Assembly (NCBI GenBank): GCA_041481445.1
Contig: JBGPBV010000007.1
Coordinates: 1 to 64,000, forward strand
Direction: 5' to 3'
DNA: 64,000 bases
From: AA29 sp041481445
GTDB lineage: Bacteria > Acidobacteriota > Vicinamibacteria > Fen-336
The notes under the pieces are model-generated. The model had not been told where the DNA came from. It worked only from the letters and a program-made list of their open reading frames with translations, and did no database searches. The first letter of the stretch is position 1. Every line of letters starts with the position of its first letter. The position numbers and the translations under genes were made by a program. Positions 25,269-33,673 of this stretch are shown here, in pieces.

Positions 25269-26369
25269 ATGTCTGCCCGCCGGGCCCTCCTGACCAGCCT
25301 CCTCCTGCCGTTGGCCGCCTGCGGCGGCGGCTCGCCGTCCGGTCCGGCGCCCGTCCCGTCGAGCGGCGGCTCCCAGTCCGTGACCGTCGTCGTGTTCTAC
25401 GACGAGAACGGAAACGGCACCATCGACAGCGGAGAGGTCGCGCGCGTGCCGGACGTCGAGGTGAGCCTGGGCGGACGCAGCGCGCGCAGCGCCGCCGGCA
25501 CCGGCCGGGCCGTCATTGACGGCGTGGCCACGGGCACGTTCACGCCGGCCGTGAACGCGGGCACGCTCCCTCCGTTCTACGGGGTGGGGCGCCTCTCCAC
25601 CGTCCAGGTGCCCGTCTCCGGCGAGGTGGCGATGCCGCTCGTCCTCCCCATCGGGTCGAACCGCCCCAACACGTACATGGCCTTCGGCGACAGCATCACC
25701 GAGGGCAACAACTATCCTGGCGACCCCTCGTATCGCGGACCGCTCGGCGACAAGCTGCGCCAGCACTTCGGGCGAGCGACCGTCCTCAACGAAGGCGTGG
25801 GCTCCACGAAGAGCAATCAGGGCGCGGCGCGCGTGGACGGGCCGCTCAACGCCGACCGGCCCGCGTACACGCTGATCCTCTACGGCACCAACGACTGGGG
25901 CCAGTCGGAGTGCAACAGCGTGGCCAAGCTGGCCACGACCTGCTTCACGATCGACAGCCTGCGCGACATCATCCTGTCCGCGAAGGGCTCGTCCAGCCTG
26001 CCCGTCCTCGCCACCATCCCGCCCTGCAACGAGGGCTACGACTTCCGCGCCCCGCCGCAGCGCAACGATTGGGTCTCGGCGGTGGACGTCCAGATCCGCG
26101 ACCTCGCCCGCCAGCAGGGAGTGCCCCTGGCCGACGTCGAGAAGGCCTTCCTGGCCGCCGGCAACGACTCGCGCTTGTTCGTGGACCACATCCATCCGAG
26201 CGCGCAGGGCGAGGAGCTCATCGCGACCGCGTTCTTCCAGGCGGTTTCCCGCGCCGCGGGCGCCGGCGGCGCGTTCACGGGGCCGGTGATCGACCTCGAC
26301 GCACCGCAGGTGCTGTCGCGCCCGGCGAGGCCGGGGCGCTCGGCGGGGACGGAGATCCGCCGCCGCTGA
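25269..26369 (+). CDS. SGNH-hydrolase lipoprotein
   Basis: A 366-residue lipoprotein. The signal peptide ends in a lipobox LAAC-GGG (Cys19). Residues 40-120 form a small beta domain (FYDENGNGTIDSGEV, like a Ca-binding/SdrD-B fold). From about residue 130 is an SGNH-hydrolase domain: the nucleophile in AFGDSITEG, block III in YGTNDWG, and the catalytic pair in DHIHPSAQG. It acts at the cell envelope as an esterase or lipase-like enzyme; the substrate is unknown. The last 95 bases overlap, tail to tail, a second SGNH-type gene on the other strand. Confidence 0.85.
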   Translation: MSARRALLTSLLLPLAACGGGSPSGPAPVPSSGGSQSVTVVVFYDENGNGTIDSGEVARVPDVEVSLGGRSARSAAGTGRAVIDGVATGTFTPAVNAGTLPPFYGVGRLSTVQVPVSGEVAMPLVLPIGSNRPNTYMAFGDSITEGNNYPGDPSYRGPLGDKLRQHFGRATVLNEGVGSTKSNQGAARVDGPLNADRPAYTLILYGTNDWGQSECNSVAKLATTCFTIDSLRDIILSAKGSSSLPVLATIPPCNEGYDFRAPPQRNDWVSAVDVQIRDLARQQGVPLADVEKAFLAAGNDSRLFVDHIHPSAQGEELIATAFFQAVSRAAGAGGAFTGPVIDLDAPQVLSRPARPGRSAGTEIRRR

Positions 26370-27516
26370 TCGTCGGCGCCCATCCCTCCTCCTCGACCGC
26401 GGCCGGCTCCATCGAGAGCCGCCGCACCGGCCCGACGAGGCTCTCCCCCGCCAGCCGGTGCGCGATCTCGTTGGGATGGTGGTCGACGGGGTGGACCCAG
26501 AGCGATTCCGCGGGGCGCCCATGGAGCGCCGACAGGAAGTCGTGCCGCGGGATGCCGGCGGAGAGGCAGAAGCGCGCGATCGTCTCCGACACGTCCGCGA
26601 ACGGGTAGCGCCCTTCCAGGCCCACCAGAAGGGGCCAGGACGCGATGAGGAAGCGGCCGCCGCGGGCCTGGGTCCTCCGGTTCATCTTCCGCAGGAGGGC
26701 CTGGGTCCGCTCCCATCCCTCGCGGTTGGGCTCGCCGTACATGTCGTGGTACCAGCGCGTGGTGTCCCGGCCGATGCGCCAGGTGTCGAGGCGGTCGCGC
26801 ACGAACGCGAGGAGGCGCGGGGTCCAGGGCCCGAGCCGGCGGTCCTCCTCCTCGCGGAACATGCGGCCGCGGTCGAGGATCCAGTCGTTGAGGTAGGCCT
26901 GGCGCGCCTGGAAGACGGGCGCCTTCACCGCGTCGTTGAGGACCATCCCGTAGACCACGACGTCGGGATCGAAAGCGAGCACGGTCTCGAACAGGTCGAA
27001 CAGCTCCGGGAAGTCGTACCCGCGCCGGCCGCAGTTGAGGACCTCCCAGCGCCCGGCCTCGCCCGCGGTGTTGAGCAGGCGATGGAGGACGCGCGGGTAG
27101 GCGTCCTCCTCCTTCACGCCCATGCCCTCGGTGAAGGAGTCTCCGATCACGAGCACGCGCGTCACGCCCTTGACGTGCGGGCCGATGGGGGACGAGCGGA
27201 ACTGCTGCTCGCTGTAGCGGCGCTCCACCGCGTAGGGCGTGTGCGTCACCGCGTCCTCGAGGCGGGCCAGGCCCAGGGCGCGGTAGCGCTCGACGGTCGC
27301 GGGATCGCGCAGGTCGACGTCGAAATAGCCGCGCGGGTTGCTCGGATAGCAGTCGAGGAGCACCGTCCGCCCGCGGTTGGCGATCCGGTTCGTGTGCTGG
27401 AAGCCGGCGGGCGCGTAGCCGGTGACACGGAACACTCCCTCCAGGACGAGCAGCGTGAAGAGTGTGGACGCGGTGATCAGGGCCACGCGCCCGGCCGCCG
27501 TCCGGACGGAAGGCAT
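26275..27516 (-). CDS. Membrane-anchored SGNH-hydrolase-like protein
   Basis: A 413-residue protein with an N-terminal signal anchor (about residues 10-27) followed by an SGNH-type domain. The nucleophile motif is VIGDSFTEGMG near residue 123, YGMVLNDAV fills block III, and the probable catalytic pair is VHPVDHHPNE. Such proteins are frequent next to polysaccharide or lipid export genes and may act as O-acyl esterases or transferases. The last 60 residues are low-complexity Pro/Ser/Ala and are encoded opposite the tail of the lipoprotein gene, so the true C-terminus may be poorly constrained. Confidence 0.75.
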   Translation of the reverse strand: MPSVRTAAGRVALITASTLFTLLVLEGVFRVTGYAPAGFQHTNRIANRGRTVLLDCYPSNPRGYFDVDLRDPATVERYRALGLARLEDAVTHTPYAVERRYSEQQFRSSPIGPHVKGVTRVLVIGDSFTEGMGVKEEDAYPRVLHRLLNTAGEAGRWEVLNCGRRGYDFPELFDLFETVLAFDPDVVVYGMVLNDAVKAPVFQARQAYLNDWILDRGRMFREEEDRRLGPWTPRLLAFVRDRLDTWRIGRDTTRWYHDMYGEPNREGWERTQALLRKMNRRTQARGGRFLIASWPLLVGLEGRYPFADVSETIARFCLSAGIPRHDFLSALHGRPAESLWVHPVDHHPNEIAHRLAGESLVGPVRRLSMEPAAVEEEGWAPTISGGGSPSPPSAPASPGATAPAVRRGRSPAP

Positions 27517-27575
27517 GGGGCGGCAATGATATGCTGCCCGGCGCGGTCACCGGTCGATTGAACGCGCGGAACATT

Positions 27576-28913
27576 GTGTTTCTAGCCGTCAGAGCTCGGC
27601 CGGTGTCGCTGGGAGCGTTCCTGACGCTCGTCGCGGCCGGGGCTGCGGACGCCCAGACCCCCGCCCCCACGCCGTTGCCGCAGGACCAGCTCACGCTCCA
27701 GGCAAGGTCCAACGTGGTGCAGGGCTCGGGGGCCCGCGCGCTGGGCATGGGCGGCGCCTTCCTGGCCCGCGCCGACGACGCCACCGCCGCCTCCTGGAAC
27801 CCCGCCGGCCTGAGCTACCTCCGGTTGCCGGAGGTGTCCTTCGTGTACTCCGGCGGCAACTTCGACAGCCAGGAGACGAACAGCGTCACCATGGATTTCG
27901 AGAAGGACCACCGGCACGGCCGCGGTCCCGAGTTCCTGGCCGCGACCTATCCGCTCCAGATCGGCCCCGTGTCCGGCTCCGCGCAGCTGAGCTACCAGCG
28001 CCTGATCTCGTTCACGAGCGACCGCACCATCGACGAGAGCTTCTTCCCGGCGCCTCCGGACGAGCCCTTCACGCGCCAGTCCACGATCACGTCTCGCGGG
28101 GGCTACGACGTGCTGGCGCTGGGCAGCGGCTGGCAGCTCACGCGCACCCTGAGGGCGGGGGTCACCCTCAACCGGTGGTTCAACGGCTACGACCAGACCT
28201 ACGACCGGCCGGTCGAGCTCGGCATCAGCCATCAGGAGTTCCACTACTCGCTGCGCGGCTGGAACGCCAACCTCGGGCTCATCTGGACGCCGACGGAGAC
28301 CCTCAACATCGGTCTCGTGTACAAGACCGGTTTCACCGCCGAGCTGGACATCGCGAAGCTCCGGATGGATCCGTTCCCCGTCGGTGACCAGGTGGTGGTG
28401 CGCGAGCGGCAGGCGAGCAGCGACGACCTGGGCCTCCGCCCCACCCTCGAGTTCCCGGCCGCGATCGGAGTGGGAGCGTCCGTCCGTCCCTTCAGCGCGC
28501 TCACCCTCTCCGTCGACTACACGCGGACGCGATGGTCGAAGGGCGTGATCCGCAACTTCTTCGACCTGCCGAAGACGGGCAGCGTCAACGTCTTCGACGT
28601 CCTGCCCTACCCGACGCTCGATCCCGCCCTCCCCCAGGCCGACACCGCGCAGATCCGGGCCGGCGTCGAGTACGTCTTCATCCGCGGGCCCGTGAAGTGG
28701 CCGCTGCGGGTCGGCTACTTCAACGACAAGCAGTACTACGAAGCCTTCAACGGGCCGCCGCAATTCGACGCCTTCACGGCGGGCACGGGTCTCATCGCCG
28801 GACCCGTGCTCTTCGACGTGGCCTACATCCTCGAGACCGACCGCTATCCCGCGGTCAGCATCAGCTCCCACCGCCTCATCGGGTCCGTCATCCTCCGCCT
28901 CCCGCGCCGCTGA
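27576..28913 (+). CDS. OmpP1/FadL-family outer-membrane transport protein
   Basis: A 445-residue beta-barrel protein using GTG 27576, which gives a normal 27-residue signal peptide ending AADAQ. The longest frame (ATG 27531) would start only 15 bases from the divergent neighbour and add an odd N-terminal tail. The mature N-terminus has the family hallmark GSGARALGMGGAF…DDATAASWNPAGL, which forms the hatch in FadL-like transporters of hydrophobic compounds. The rest is amphipathic beta strands ending in an Arg-Arg terminus after SVILRLP. Substrates are probably fatty acids or other hydrophobic molecules. Confidence 0.82.
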   Translation: MFLAVRARPVSLGAFLTLVAAGAADAQTPAPTPLPQDQLTLQARSNVVQGSGARALGMGGAFLARADDATAASWNPAGLSYLRLPEVSFVYSGGNFDSQETNSVTMDFEKDHRHGRGPEFLAATYPLQIGPVSGSAQLSYQRLISFTSDRTIDESFFPAPPDEPFTRQSTITSRGGYDVLALGSGWQLTRTLRAGVTLNRWFNGYDQTYDRPVELGISHQEFHYSLRGWNANLGLIWTPTETLNIGLVYKTGFTAELDIAKLRMDPFPVGDQVVVRERQASSDDLGLRPTLEFPAAIGVGASVRPFSALTLSVDYTRTRWSKGVIRNFFDLPKTGSVNVFDVLPYPTLDPALPQADTAQIRAGVEYVFIRGPVKWPLRVGYFNDKQYYEAFNGPPQFDAFTAGTGLIAGPVLFDVAYILETDRYPAVSISSHRLIGSVILRLPRR

Positions 28914-28964
28914 AGGCCGGGGACCCGCCGCCCGCGGCCGGCGCCTCACGTTAGACTCGACGCT

Positions 28965-29342
28965 GTGGATACCGACGACGACGTCCTGGCGGAGGCGGTC
29001 GAGGTCCTGCCCATCGCGGAGGTGGCCCCTCTCCTGGCCGGCGGCGGGCGCGGGCCCTTCAGCGAAGGCGAGCTGGCCTACGCGCGGGACAAGTCGGATC
29101 CGGAGCGGCGCCTGGCCGCCCGCCTGGCCGCCAAGCGCGCGGCCCTGCGCGTGCTCGGGGGCACCCTGGTGGAGGCGGACGTCGAAGTGGTGCGCGCTCC
29201 CGGGGGCGCCCCGCGCCTCCGCCTCTCCGCGCGCGCCGAGGAGCAGCTCCGCAAGGCGGGCGCGGGAGGGGCCCTGGTCAGCCTGACCCACGGCCGCGAG
29301 CACGCCGCGGCCGCGGTCCTCCTCGTGCGCGGGCGAGCGTGA
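28965..29342 (+). CDS. AcpS-like phosphopantetheinyl-transferase-fold protein, active site altered
   Basis: A 125-residue protein with the layout of holo-[acyl-carrier-protein] synthase: an N-terminal strand AVEVLPI at the place of GIDIVEI, FSEGELAYARDK, the helix RLAARLAAKRAALRVLG, and the final GGALVSLTHGREHAAAAVLL strand. In true AcpS, the metal-binding Asp of the first strand and the Glu of AAKEA are essential. Here they read Glu and Arg, so classical activity is doubtful. It starts at GTG 28965 and overlaps the next gene by GTGA. Alternatives are a divergent PPTase or a non-catalytic homologue. Confidence 0.65.
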   Translation: MDTDDDVLAEAVEVLPIAEVAPLLAGGGRGPFSEGELAYARDKSDPERRLAARLAAKRAALRVLGGTLVEADVEVVRAPGGAPRLRLSARAEEQLRKAGAGGALVSLTHGREHAAAAVLLVRGRA

Positions 29343-30334
29343 GGGTCCTCCGCGCCGTCGTCCGCGCGGCCGTGCTCATGGGGGTGGTCGCGGTGGCCGC
29401 CTGCCTCTACCTCGCCTTCGCGCCGTTCGGCGACGCCGCCCCCCATCCCTTCAACCAGAACCGCAACGCGGTCTGGCTCGAGCACCGCTGGCTCGAGAAG
29501 GCGCACTCCGTGGAGGAGATGGAGCAGATGTTCCGCTTCCTCGACCACCACGGCATCGTGTACGCGTATCCGCACCTCATCCCGTTCGACGGGGCGGGCC
29601 GGCTGCCCCTGCACAACCGCGAGCAGATGCGTGCGCTCCTGTCCACCGCCCGCCGCGTCGCCCCCGGCATGAAGGTCCTGCCCTGGGTCGGGGGCCTGCG
29701 CGTCGGCTACAAGCGCAGCAAGCCGGGGACGCTCAACCTGGAGGACCTGGGGCAGCGGCAGCGCATCGTCGCGGAATGCCGCGGGCTCATGGACGAGGGC
29801 TTCGACGGCATCCACGTCAACGTGGAGCCGGTGGCCAACGGCGACGACGACTTCCTCGCCCTCCTGCGTGCGCTGCGCACCGCCATCGGGGGCGGCATCC
29901 TCTCCCTCTCCGCCACCCGGCCGGGCCCCATGGCCCCCGCCTTTGCGCCGAACTTCTTCTGGACGGCCGACTACTATGCGCGCATCGCCGATTCCGCCGA
30001 CCAGGTCGTGCTCATGACCTACGACACCGCCCTCCCCACGCCCGGTCTCTACCGCCGCTACGTCGCCTACGCGGCGGAGGCGGTCAACGCCACCCTGGCC
30101 CGGACCAGCCGCACCCGGGTGCTGGTGGGGATCCCGACCTACAAGGACACCGGCCTCATGCACCGCAAGGGGGTCGAGACCACGGAGAACGCCCTGCTCG
30201 GCGTGGTGGCCGGCCTCCGCGGCCGCACGGGCGGCGGCACCTTCGAGGGCGTGGCCCTCTACGCGGAATGGACGACCGACCCCGGGGACTGGGAGGTCTA
30301 CGAGCGGGTGTGGCGCGGCCACACCGTCCCCTGA
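29339..30334 (+). CDS. Exported GH18-fold (chitinase-like) protein
   Basis: A 331-residue protein with an N-terminal membrane anchor (residues 8-27; a VAAC sequence could be a weak lipobox) and a TIM-barrel of glycoside hydrolase family 18, similar to spore-germination YaaH-like enzymes. The active-site strand reads FDGIHVNVEPV: D156 and the acid/base E163 of the DGxxxDxE motif are kept, but the middle Asp is Asn161. Later barrel strands SADQVVLMTYD and VLVGIPTYK match the fold. It may cut or bind N-acetylglucosamine polymers such as peptidoglycan. The Asn substitution leaves activity uncertain. Confidence 0.72.
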   Translation: MRVLRAVVRAAVLMGVVAVAACLYLAFAPFGDAAPHPFNQNRNAVWLEHRWLEKAHSVEEMEQMFRFLDHHGIVYAYPHLIPFDGAGRLPLHNREQMRALLSTARRVAPGMKVLPWVGGLRVGYKRSKPGTLNLEDLGQRQRIVAECRGLMDEGFDGIHVNVEPVANGDDDFLALLRALRTAIGGGILSLSATRPGPMAPAFAPNFFWTADYYARIADSADQVVLMTYDTALPTPGLYRRYVAYAAEAVNATLARTSRTRVLVGIPTYKDTGLMHRKGVETTENALLGVVAGLRGRTGGGTFEGVALYAEWTTDPGDWEVYERVWRGHTVP

Positions 30335-30355
30335 GCCGTCGCGCGGCGGCGGAGC

Positions 30356-31036
30356 TCAGGCGGCGACGGAGCGGTCCTCCACCACCAGCCCGTCCTGGAT
30401 CCGGACCACGCGCGCGGCCAGCTTGGCCACATTCGCGTCGTGGGTGATGAGGACGATCGTCTGTCCGGCCGCGTGCAGCTCGCGGAAGAGATCGACGATC
30501 GCGTGGCCGGAGGCGGAGTCGAGGTTGCCGGTCGGCTCGTCGGCCAGGATGATGGCGGGGTCGTTGACGAGGGCGCGCGCGATGGCCACGCGCTGCATCT
30601 GGCCTCCGGAGAGCTCGGTCGGCTTGTGGTCCATCCGGTCCTCGAGGCCGACCCGGCGCAGCATGGCTTCCGCCCGCTCCTTCCGCTCGCGCGTCCCCAC
30701 CCCCCCGAACAGCAGGGGCAGCTCCACGTTCTCGCGCGCGGAGGCGTAGGGCAGCAGGTTGAAGTTCTGGAACACGAACCCGATGCGCTTGTTGCGGATC
30801 TCGGCCAGCCGGTTGCGGTCGAGGTTGCCGACCGCCTCCCCGGAGAGGAGGTACTCGCCCGAGGTCGGGGTGTCGAGGCAGCCCAGGATGTTCATGAGGG
30901 TCGACTTGCCGGACCCGGAAGGGCCGACCACCGCCACGTACTCGTTGGCCGCGATGTCGAGGTCCACCCCGCGCAGCGCCTCGACCTTCTGCGCGCCCAT
31001 CGAGTAGACCTTGCGGATGTCACGCATGGCAATCAT
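30356..31036 (-). CDS. MacB/LolD-type ABC transporter ATP-binding protein
   Basis: A 226-residue ATPase of the MacB/LolD/FtsE group. Walker A GPSGSGKST (38-46), Q-loop FVFQNFNLLP, signature LSGGQMQR, Walker B AIILADEPTGNLDS and the switch ITHD are intact. The MIAMRDIRKVYSMG N-terminus at ATG 31036 is chosen; the frame extends upstream but only through a structured non-coding gap. It is the last gene of a minus-strand operon adaptor-permease-permease-ATPase. This encodes a tripartite efflux or lipoprotein-export pump. A gap of 115 bases with two perfect hairpins separates it from the permease. Confidence 0.93.
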   Translation of the reverse strand: MIAMRDIRKVYSMGAQKVEALRGVDLDIAANEYVAVVGPSGSGKSTLMNILGCLDTPTSGEYLLSGEAVGNLDRNRLAEIRNKRIGFVFQNFNLLPYASARENVELPLLFGGVGTRERKERAEAMLRRVGLEDRMDHKPTELSGGQMQRVAIARALVNDPAIILADEPTGNLDSASGHAIVDLFRELHAAGQTIVLITHDANVAKLAARVVRIQDGLVVEDRSVAA

Positions 31037-31074
31037 CTTTGGCGTCCTCGCTCCGCGCCTCGCGTCCTGTGCGT

Positions 31075-31105
31075 CGCCGCGCCGGGAGTGAATCCCGGCG
31101 CGGCG
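31075..31105. repeat. Perfect 13-bp inverted repeat in the ABC operon gap
   Basis: CGCCGCGCCGGGA and TCCCGGCGCGGCG are perfectly complementary arms around a 5-base loop. It lies between the second permease and the ATPase gene and has no T run, so it looks like an intercistronic mRNA hairpin and not a terminator. Confidence 0.6.
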
Positions 31106-31126
31106 GCAGCGGAGACGCTCCGCTGC
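31106..31126. repeat. Second hairpin, 8-bp arms, directly abutting the first
   Basis: GCAGCGGA and TCCGCTGC pair perfectly around the loop GACGC, immediately next to the 13-bp hairpin. The tandem arrangement occupies half of the gap upstream of the ATPase gene. Confidence 0.5.
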
Positions 31127-31151
31127 GGAAAACGCCCACGACGTCTTCGCA

Positions 31152-32405
31152 TCATTCATACCTCAGCGATTCCGCGGGGTTGACGCGGGCGGCGCGCCGG
31201 GCGGGGAAGTAGCCGGCCAGCGTGCCCACCGTGCCCAGGATGAGCGAGGTGGCGGCGGCGATGGCGGGCGAGAAGGTGGGCCGGCCCAGGAACTCGAAGG
31301 CCTGGTCCTTCAAGGGCAGGGCGGCCACGATCTGCATCAGGATCACGCCCACCGCCGTCCCCAGGGTCCCGCCCAGGATCGTCATGGTGAGGGCCTCCAG
31401 CACGAACGGCGACATCACCTGCCGCACCTTCGCCCCCAGCGCCATCTTCACGCCGATCTCGCGCGTCCGCTCCTTCACCACCGCGTACATGATGTTGGCC
31501 ACCCCCATGCCGCCCACGAGCAGGGTCAGGCCGCCGATGATGCCCAGGAACATCTGGATGCCCAGCGCGATGTTGCCGGTGATGCGCTGGTTCTCCCTCG
31601 TGTCCCAGATCCCGAGGGCGCGCTCGTCGTCGGGGTCGAAGCGGTACTTGCGGGCCAGGACGCGGTAGATCTGGGCCTTGGCCTGGTCGGCCATGCCCTC
31701 GCTGGCCGGCTTGTACACCATGTTGCCGATCTTGGCGTCGGTGAACATGGCCTTGAAGGTGGGGGCGGGGATCGAGGCCTGGCTCTTGTCCGGCCCGCTG
31801 TACATCCCCATCATGACCTTGGGCTGCATGACGCCCACGACCAGGAACGTGGACTGGTTGATCTGGACGGTCTTGCCGACGGCGTCGTCCTTGGCGAACA
31901 GGTCGGTGGCCAGCTCGTCCCCCAGCACGACCACTCGCCGCTTGAGCGCGCTGTCGAGGTCGTCCAGGAAGCGGCCCCCCGCCTGCGGGTTGATGTTGCG
32001 CATCTCGCCGAACGAGGGGTCCACGCCGCGGACGCGCACGTTGACGGTCTTGGTGCCGTGGGCGACGGGGACCCGCTTCGAGTACTCGCGGCTGAGCGCG
32101 GTGATCTCGGGGATGCGGGCGACCAGCAGCTCCGCGTCCTCGTCCGTGAACGAGATGGTGCGGCCGGAGGGGAGCCCGGCGTAGGCCCGGGTGGTGGCGC
32201 CCGGCCAGAGCACGCCGATGCCTTCCCCCATCCCGCGCGAGTTGCGGTGGAACGAGCGCTTCATGCCCTCCCCGAAGGAGAGCAGCAGCACGATCGAGAG
32301 CGTGCCCCAGGCGATGGCCATGACGGTCAGGCCGATGCGCTTCCGGTTGCGGGCGGCGTCCACCCGGAAGAGGCGCCAGACGAGGAGGAGCTCGGCGGTG
32401 CTCAT
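31152..32405 (-). CDS. MacB-type ABC transporter permease (second copy)
   Basis: A 417-residue permease of the MacB/FtsX fold: an N-terminal cytoplasmic stretch, one transmembrane helix (about 27-45), a large periplasmic domain (about 50-280), and three C-terminal helices beginning near MFLGIIGGLTLLVGGMGVANIMYAVVKERTREIG. That last block is the family hallmark containing the coupling helix. It starts 7 bases after the stop of the preceding homologous permease. The two permeases share architecture and are probably a heterodimer made from an old duplication. Confidence 0.92.
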   Translation of the reverse strand: MSTAELLLVWRLFRVDAARNRKRIGLTVMAIAWGTLSIVLLLSFGEGMKRSFHRNSRGMGEGIGVLWPGATTRAYAGLPSGRTISFTDEDAELLVARIPEITALSREYSKRVPVAHGTKTVNVRVRGVDPSFGEMRNINPQAGGRFLDDLDSALKRRVVVLGDELATDLFAKDDAVGKTVQINQSTFLVVGVMQPKVMMGMYSGPDKSQASIPAPTFKAMFTDAKIGNMVYKPASEGMADQAKAQIYRVLARKYRFDPDDERALGIWDTRENQRITGNIALGIQMFLGIIGGLTLLVGGMGVANIMYAVVKERTREIGVKMALGAKVRQVMSPFVLEALTMTILGGTLGTAVGVILMQIVAALPLKDQAFEFLGRPTFSPAIAAATSLILGTVGTLAGYFPARRAARVNPAESLRYE

Positions 32406-32412
32406 CGCGTCC

Positions 32413-33642
32413 TCAGGCCAGCTTCAGGGCCACGACGGGGTCGAGCAGCGAGGCCCGTCGGGCGGGGAAATAGCCGGCGGCGAGGCCGATGACGCCCAGG
32501 AGGACGGCGGTGGTGAGGATCACCACGGCGGAGGCCTCCGGCGTGCCCACGTACTCGTCGAGCTGGTGCGGGAAGATCGCGATGACGCCCAGCGTGATCA
32601 GGAAGCCGAGCACGCCCCCCACCGCGGTCAGGGTCATCGTCTCGACCAGGAACTGGCCGAGGATGAACCGCGGCTTGGCCCCGACCGCGAGCTTGACCCC
32701 GATCTCGCGCGTCCGCTCTTCCACCACCACGTACATGATGTTCGACACGCCGATCCCGCCCACGATGAGGGTGAAGGACCCGATGACGCCCAGGAAGGCG
32801 CGGAAGACCCCGAAGAACACGCGGAAGAACTTCTCGCCCTCGGTGGTGTCCCACATGCCGATGGCTTCCTTGTCCTTGGGGTCGAACTTGAGACGGTGGC
32901 CGAGGATCTCGTAGACCCGGCGCGTCACGTCGGGCACCATGGCCGCGTCGTGGGCCTGGAAGATGAAGTTGTCCACGTAGCGCTCGGTGAACAGGCCGCG
33001 GTAGGTGGACTCCGGCACGAAGGCCTTGTCCTTGTCCCGCCCGCTGTAGCTCGAGTCCTGCGCCTTCTCCTGCATGACGCCGATCACGAGGAACGGCGTG
33101 TTGTCGATCATGACCGTCTTGCCCACCGCCTCCTGGTCGTGGAAGAGGTCCTGCTTGAGCTTGTCGCCCAGGAAGACGACGCGGCGGCGCCGGTCCACGT
33201 CCACGTCGTTGAGGTAGCGCCCGCCGGCGGCGGGGATGATGTTGCGCATCACCGCGAAGATCGGGCTGTTGGCGGACATGTCGGGGGAGAGGCGCGCCCG
33301 CTCGCGGCGGAAGGTGCTCTTGTCCCGTGAGTACTCGCCGGAAAAGTCGGCCTCCGGGATCTCCCGTCGCAGGGCGGCCAGGTCCTCCTCGCTCACCCGT
33401 AGCCGCCGTCCCTTGCCCAGCCCCTGGAACGGGATCGAGGTCCGCGAGGGCCAGGCGATCACGATGTTCTCGCCCAGCCCGTGCTGGTTCTTGGCGATGC
33501 GCTTCTGGAGGGCCTCCCCGAAGGAGACGAGGAGGGCGACGGACACCGTGCCCCAGGTGATGCCGAACAGCGTCAGGAGCGTCCGCATCTTTTGCTGCCG
33601 GACGTCCTGGAGCATCTGTCGGAGGAACGAGAGCGAGCTCAT
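32413..33642 (-). CDS. MacB-type ABC transporter permease (first copy)
   Basis: A 409-residue MacB/FtsX-type permease. The N-terminus RQQKMRTLLTLFGITWGTVSVALLVSFGEAL carries the first helix, a periplasmic domain follows, and then SFTLIVGGIGVSNIMYVVVEERTREIGVKLAVGA, the conserved coupling region. It differs throughout from the neighbouring permease yet aligns along its whole length by eye, so the transporter is likely a heterodimer. It lies 31 bases downstream of the adaptor gene. Confidence 0.92.
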   Translation of the reverse strand: MSSLSFLRQMLQDVRQQKMRTLLTLFGITWGTVSVALLVSFGEALQKRIAKNQHGLGENIVIAWPSRTSIPFQGLGKGRRLRVSEEDLAALRREIPEADFSGEYSRDKSTFRRERARLSPDMSANSPIFAVMRNIIPAAGGRYLNDVDVDRRRRVVFLGDKLKQDLFHDQEAVGKTVMIDNTPFLVIGVMQEKAQDSSYSGRDKDKAFVPESTYRGLFTERYVDNFIFQAHDAAMVPDVTRRVYEILGHRLKFDPKDKEAIGMWDTTEGEKFFRVFFGVFRAFLGVIGSFTLIVGGIGVSNIMYVVVEERTREIGVKLAVGAKPRFILGQFLVETMTLTAVGGVLGFLITLGVIAIFPHQLDEYVGTPEASAVVILTTAVLLGVIGLAAGYFPARRASLLDPVVALKLA

Positions 33643-33673
33643 GGGGTGATCGTGGTGGTCGTGGTGGCCGCGG

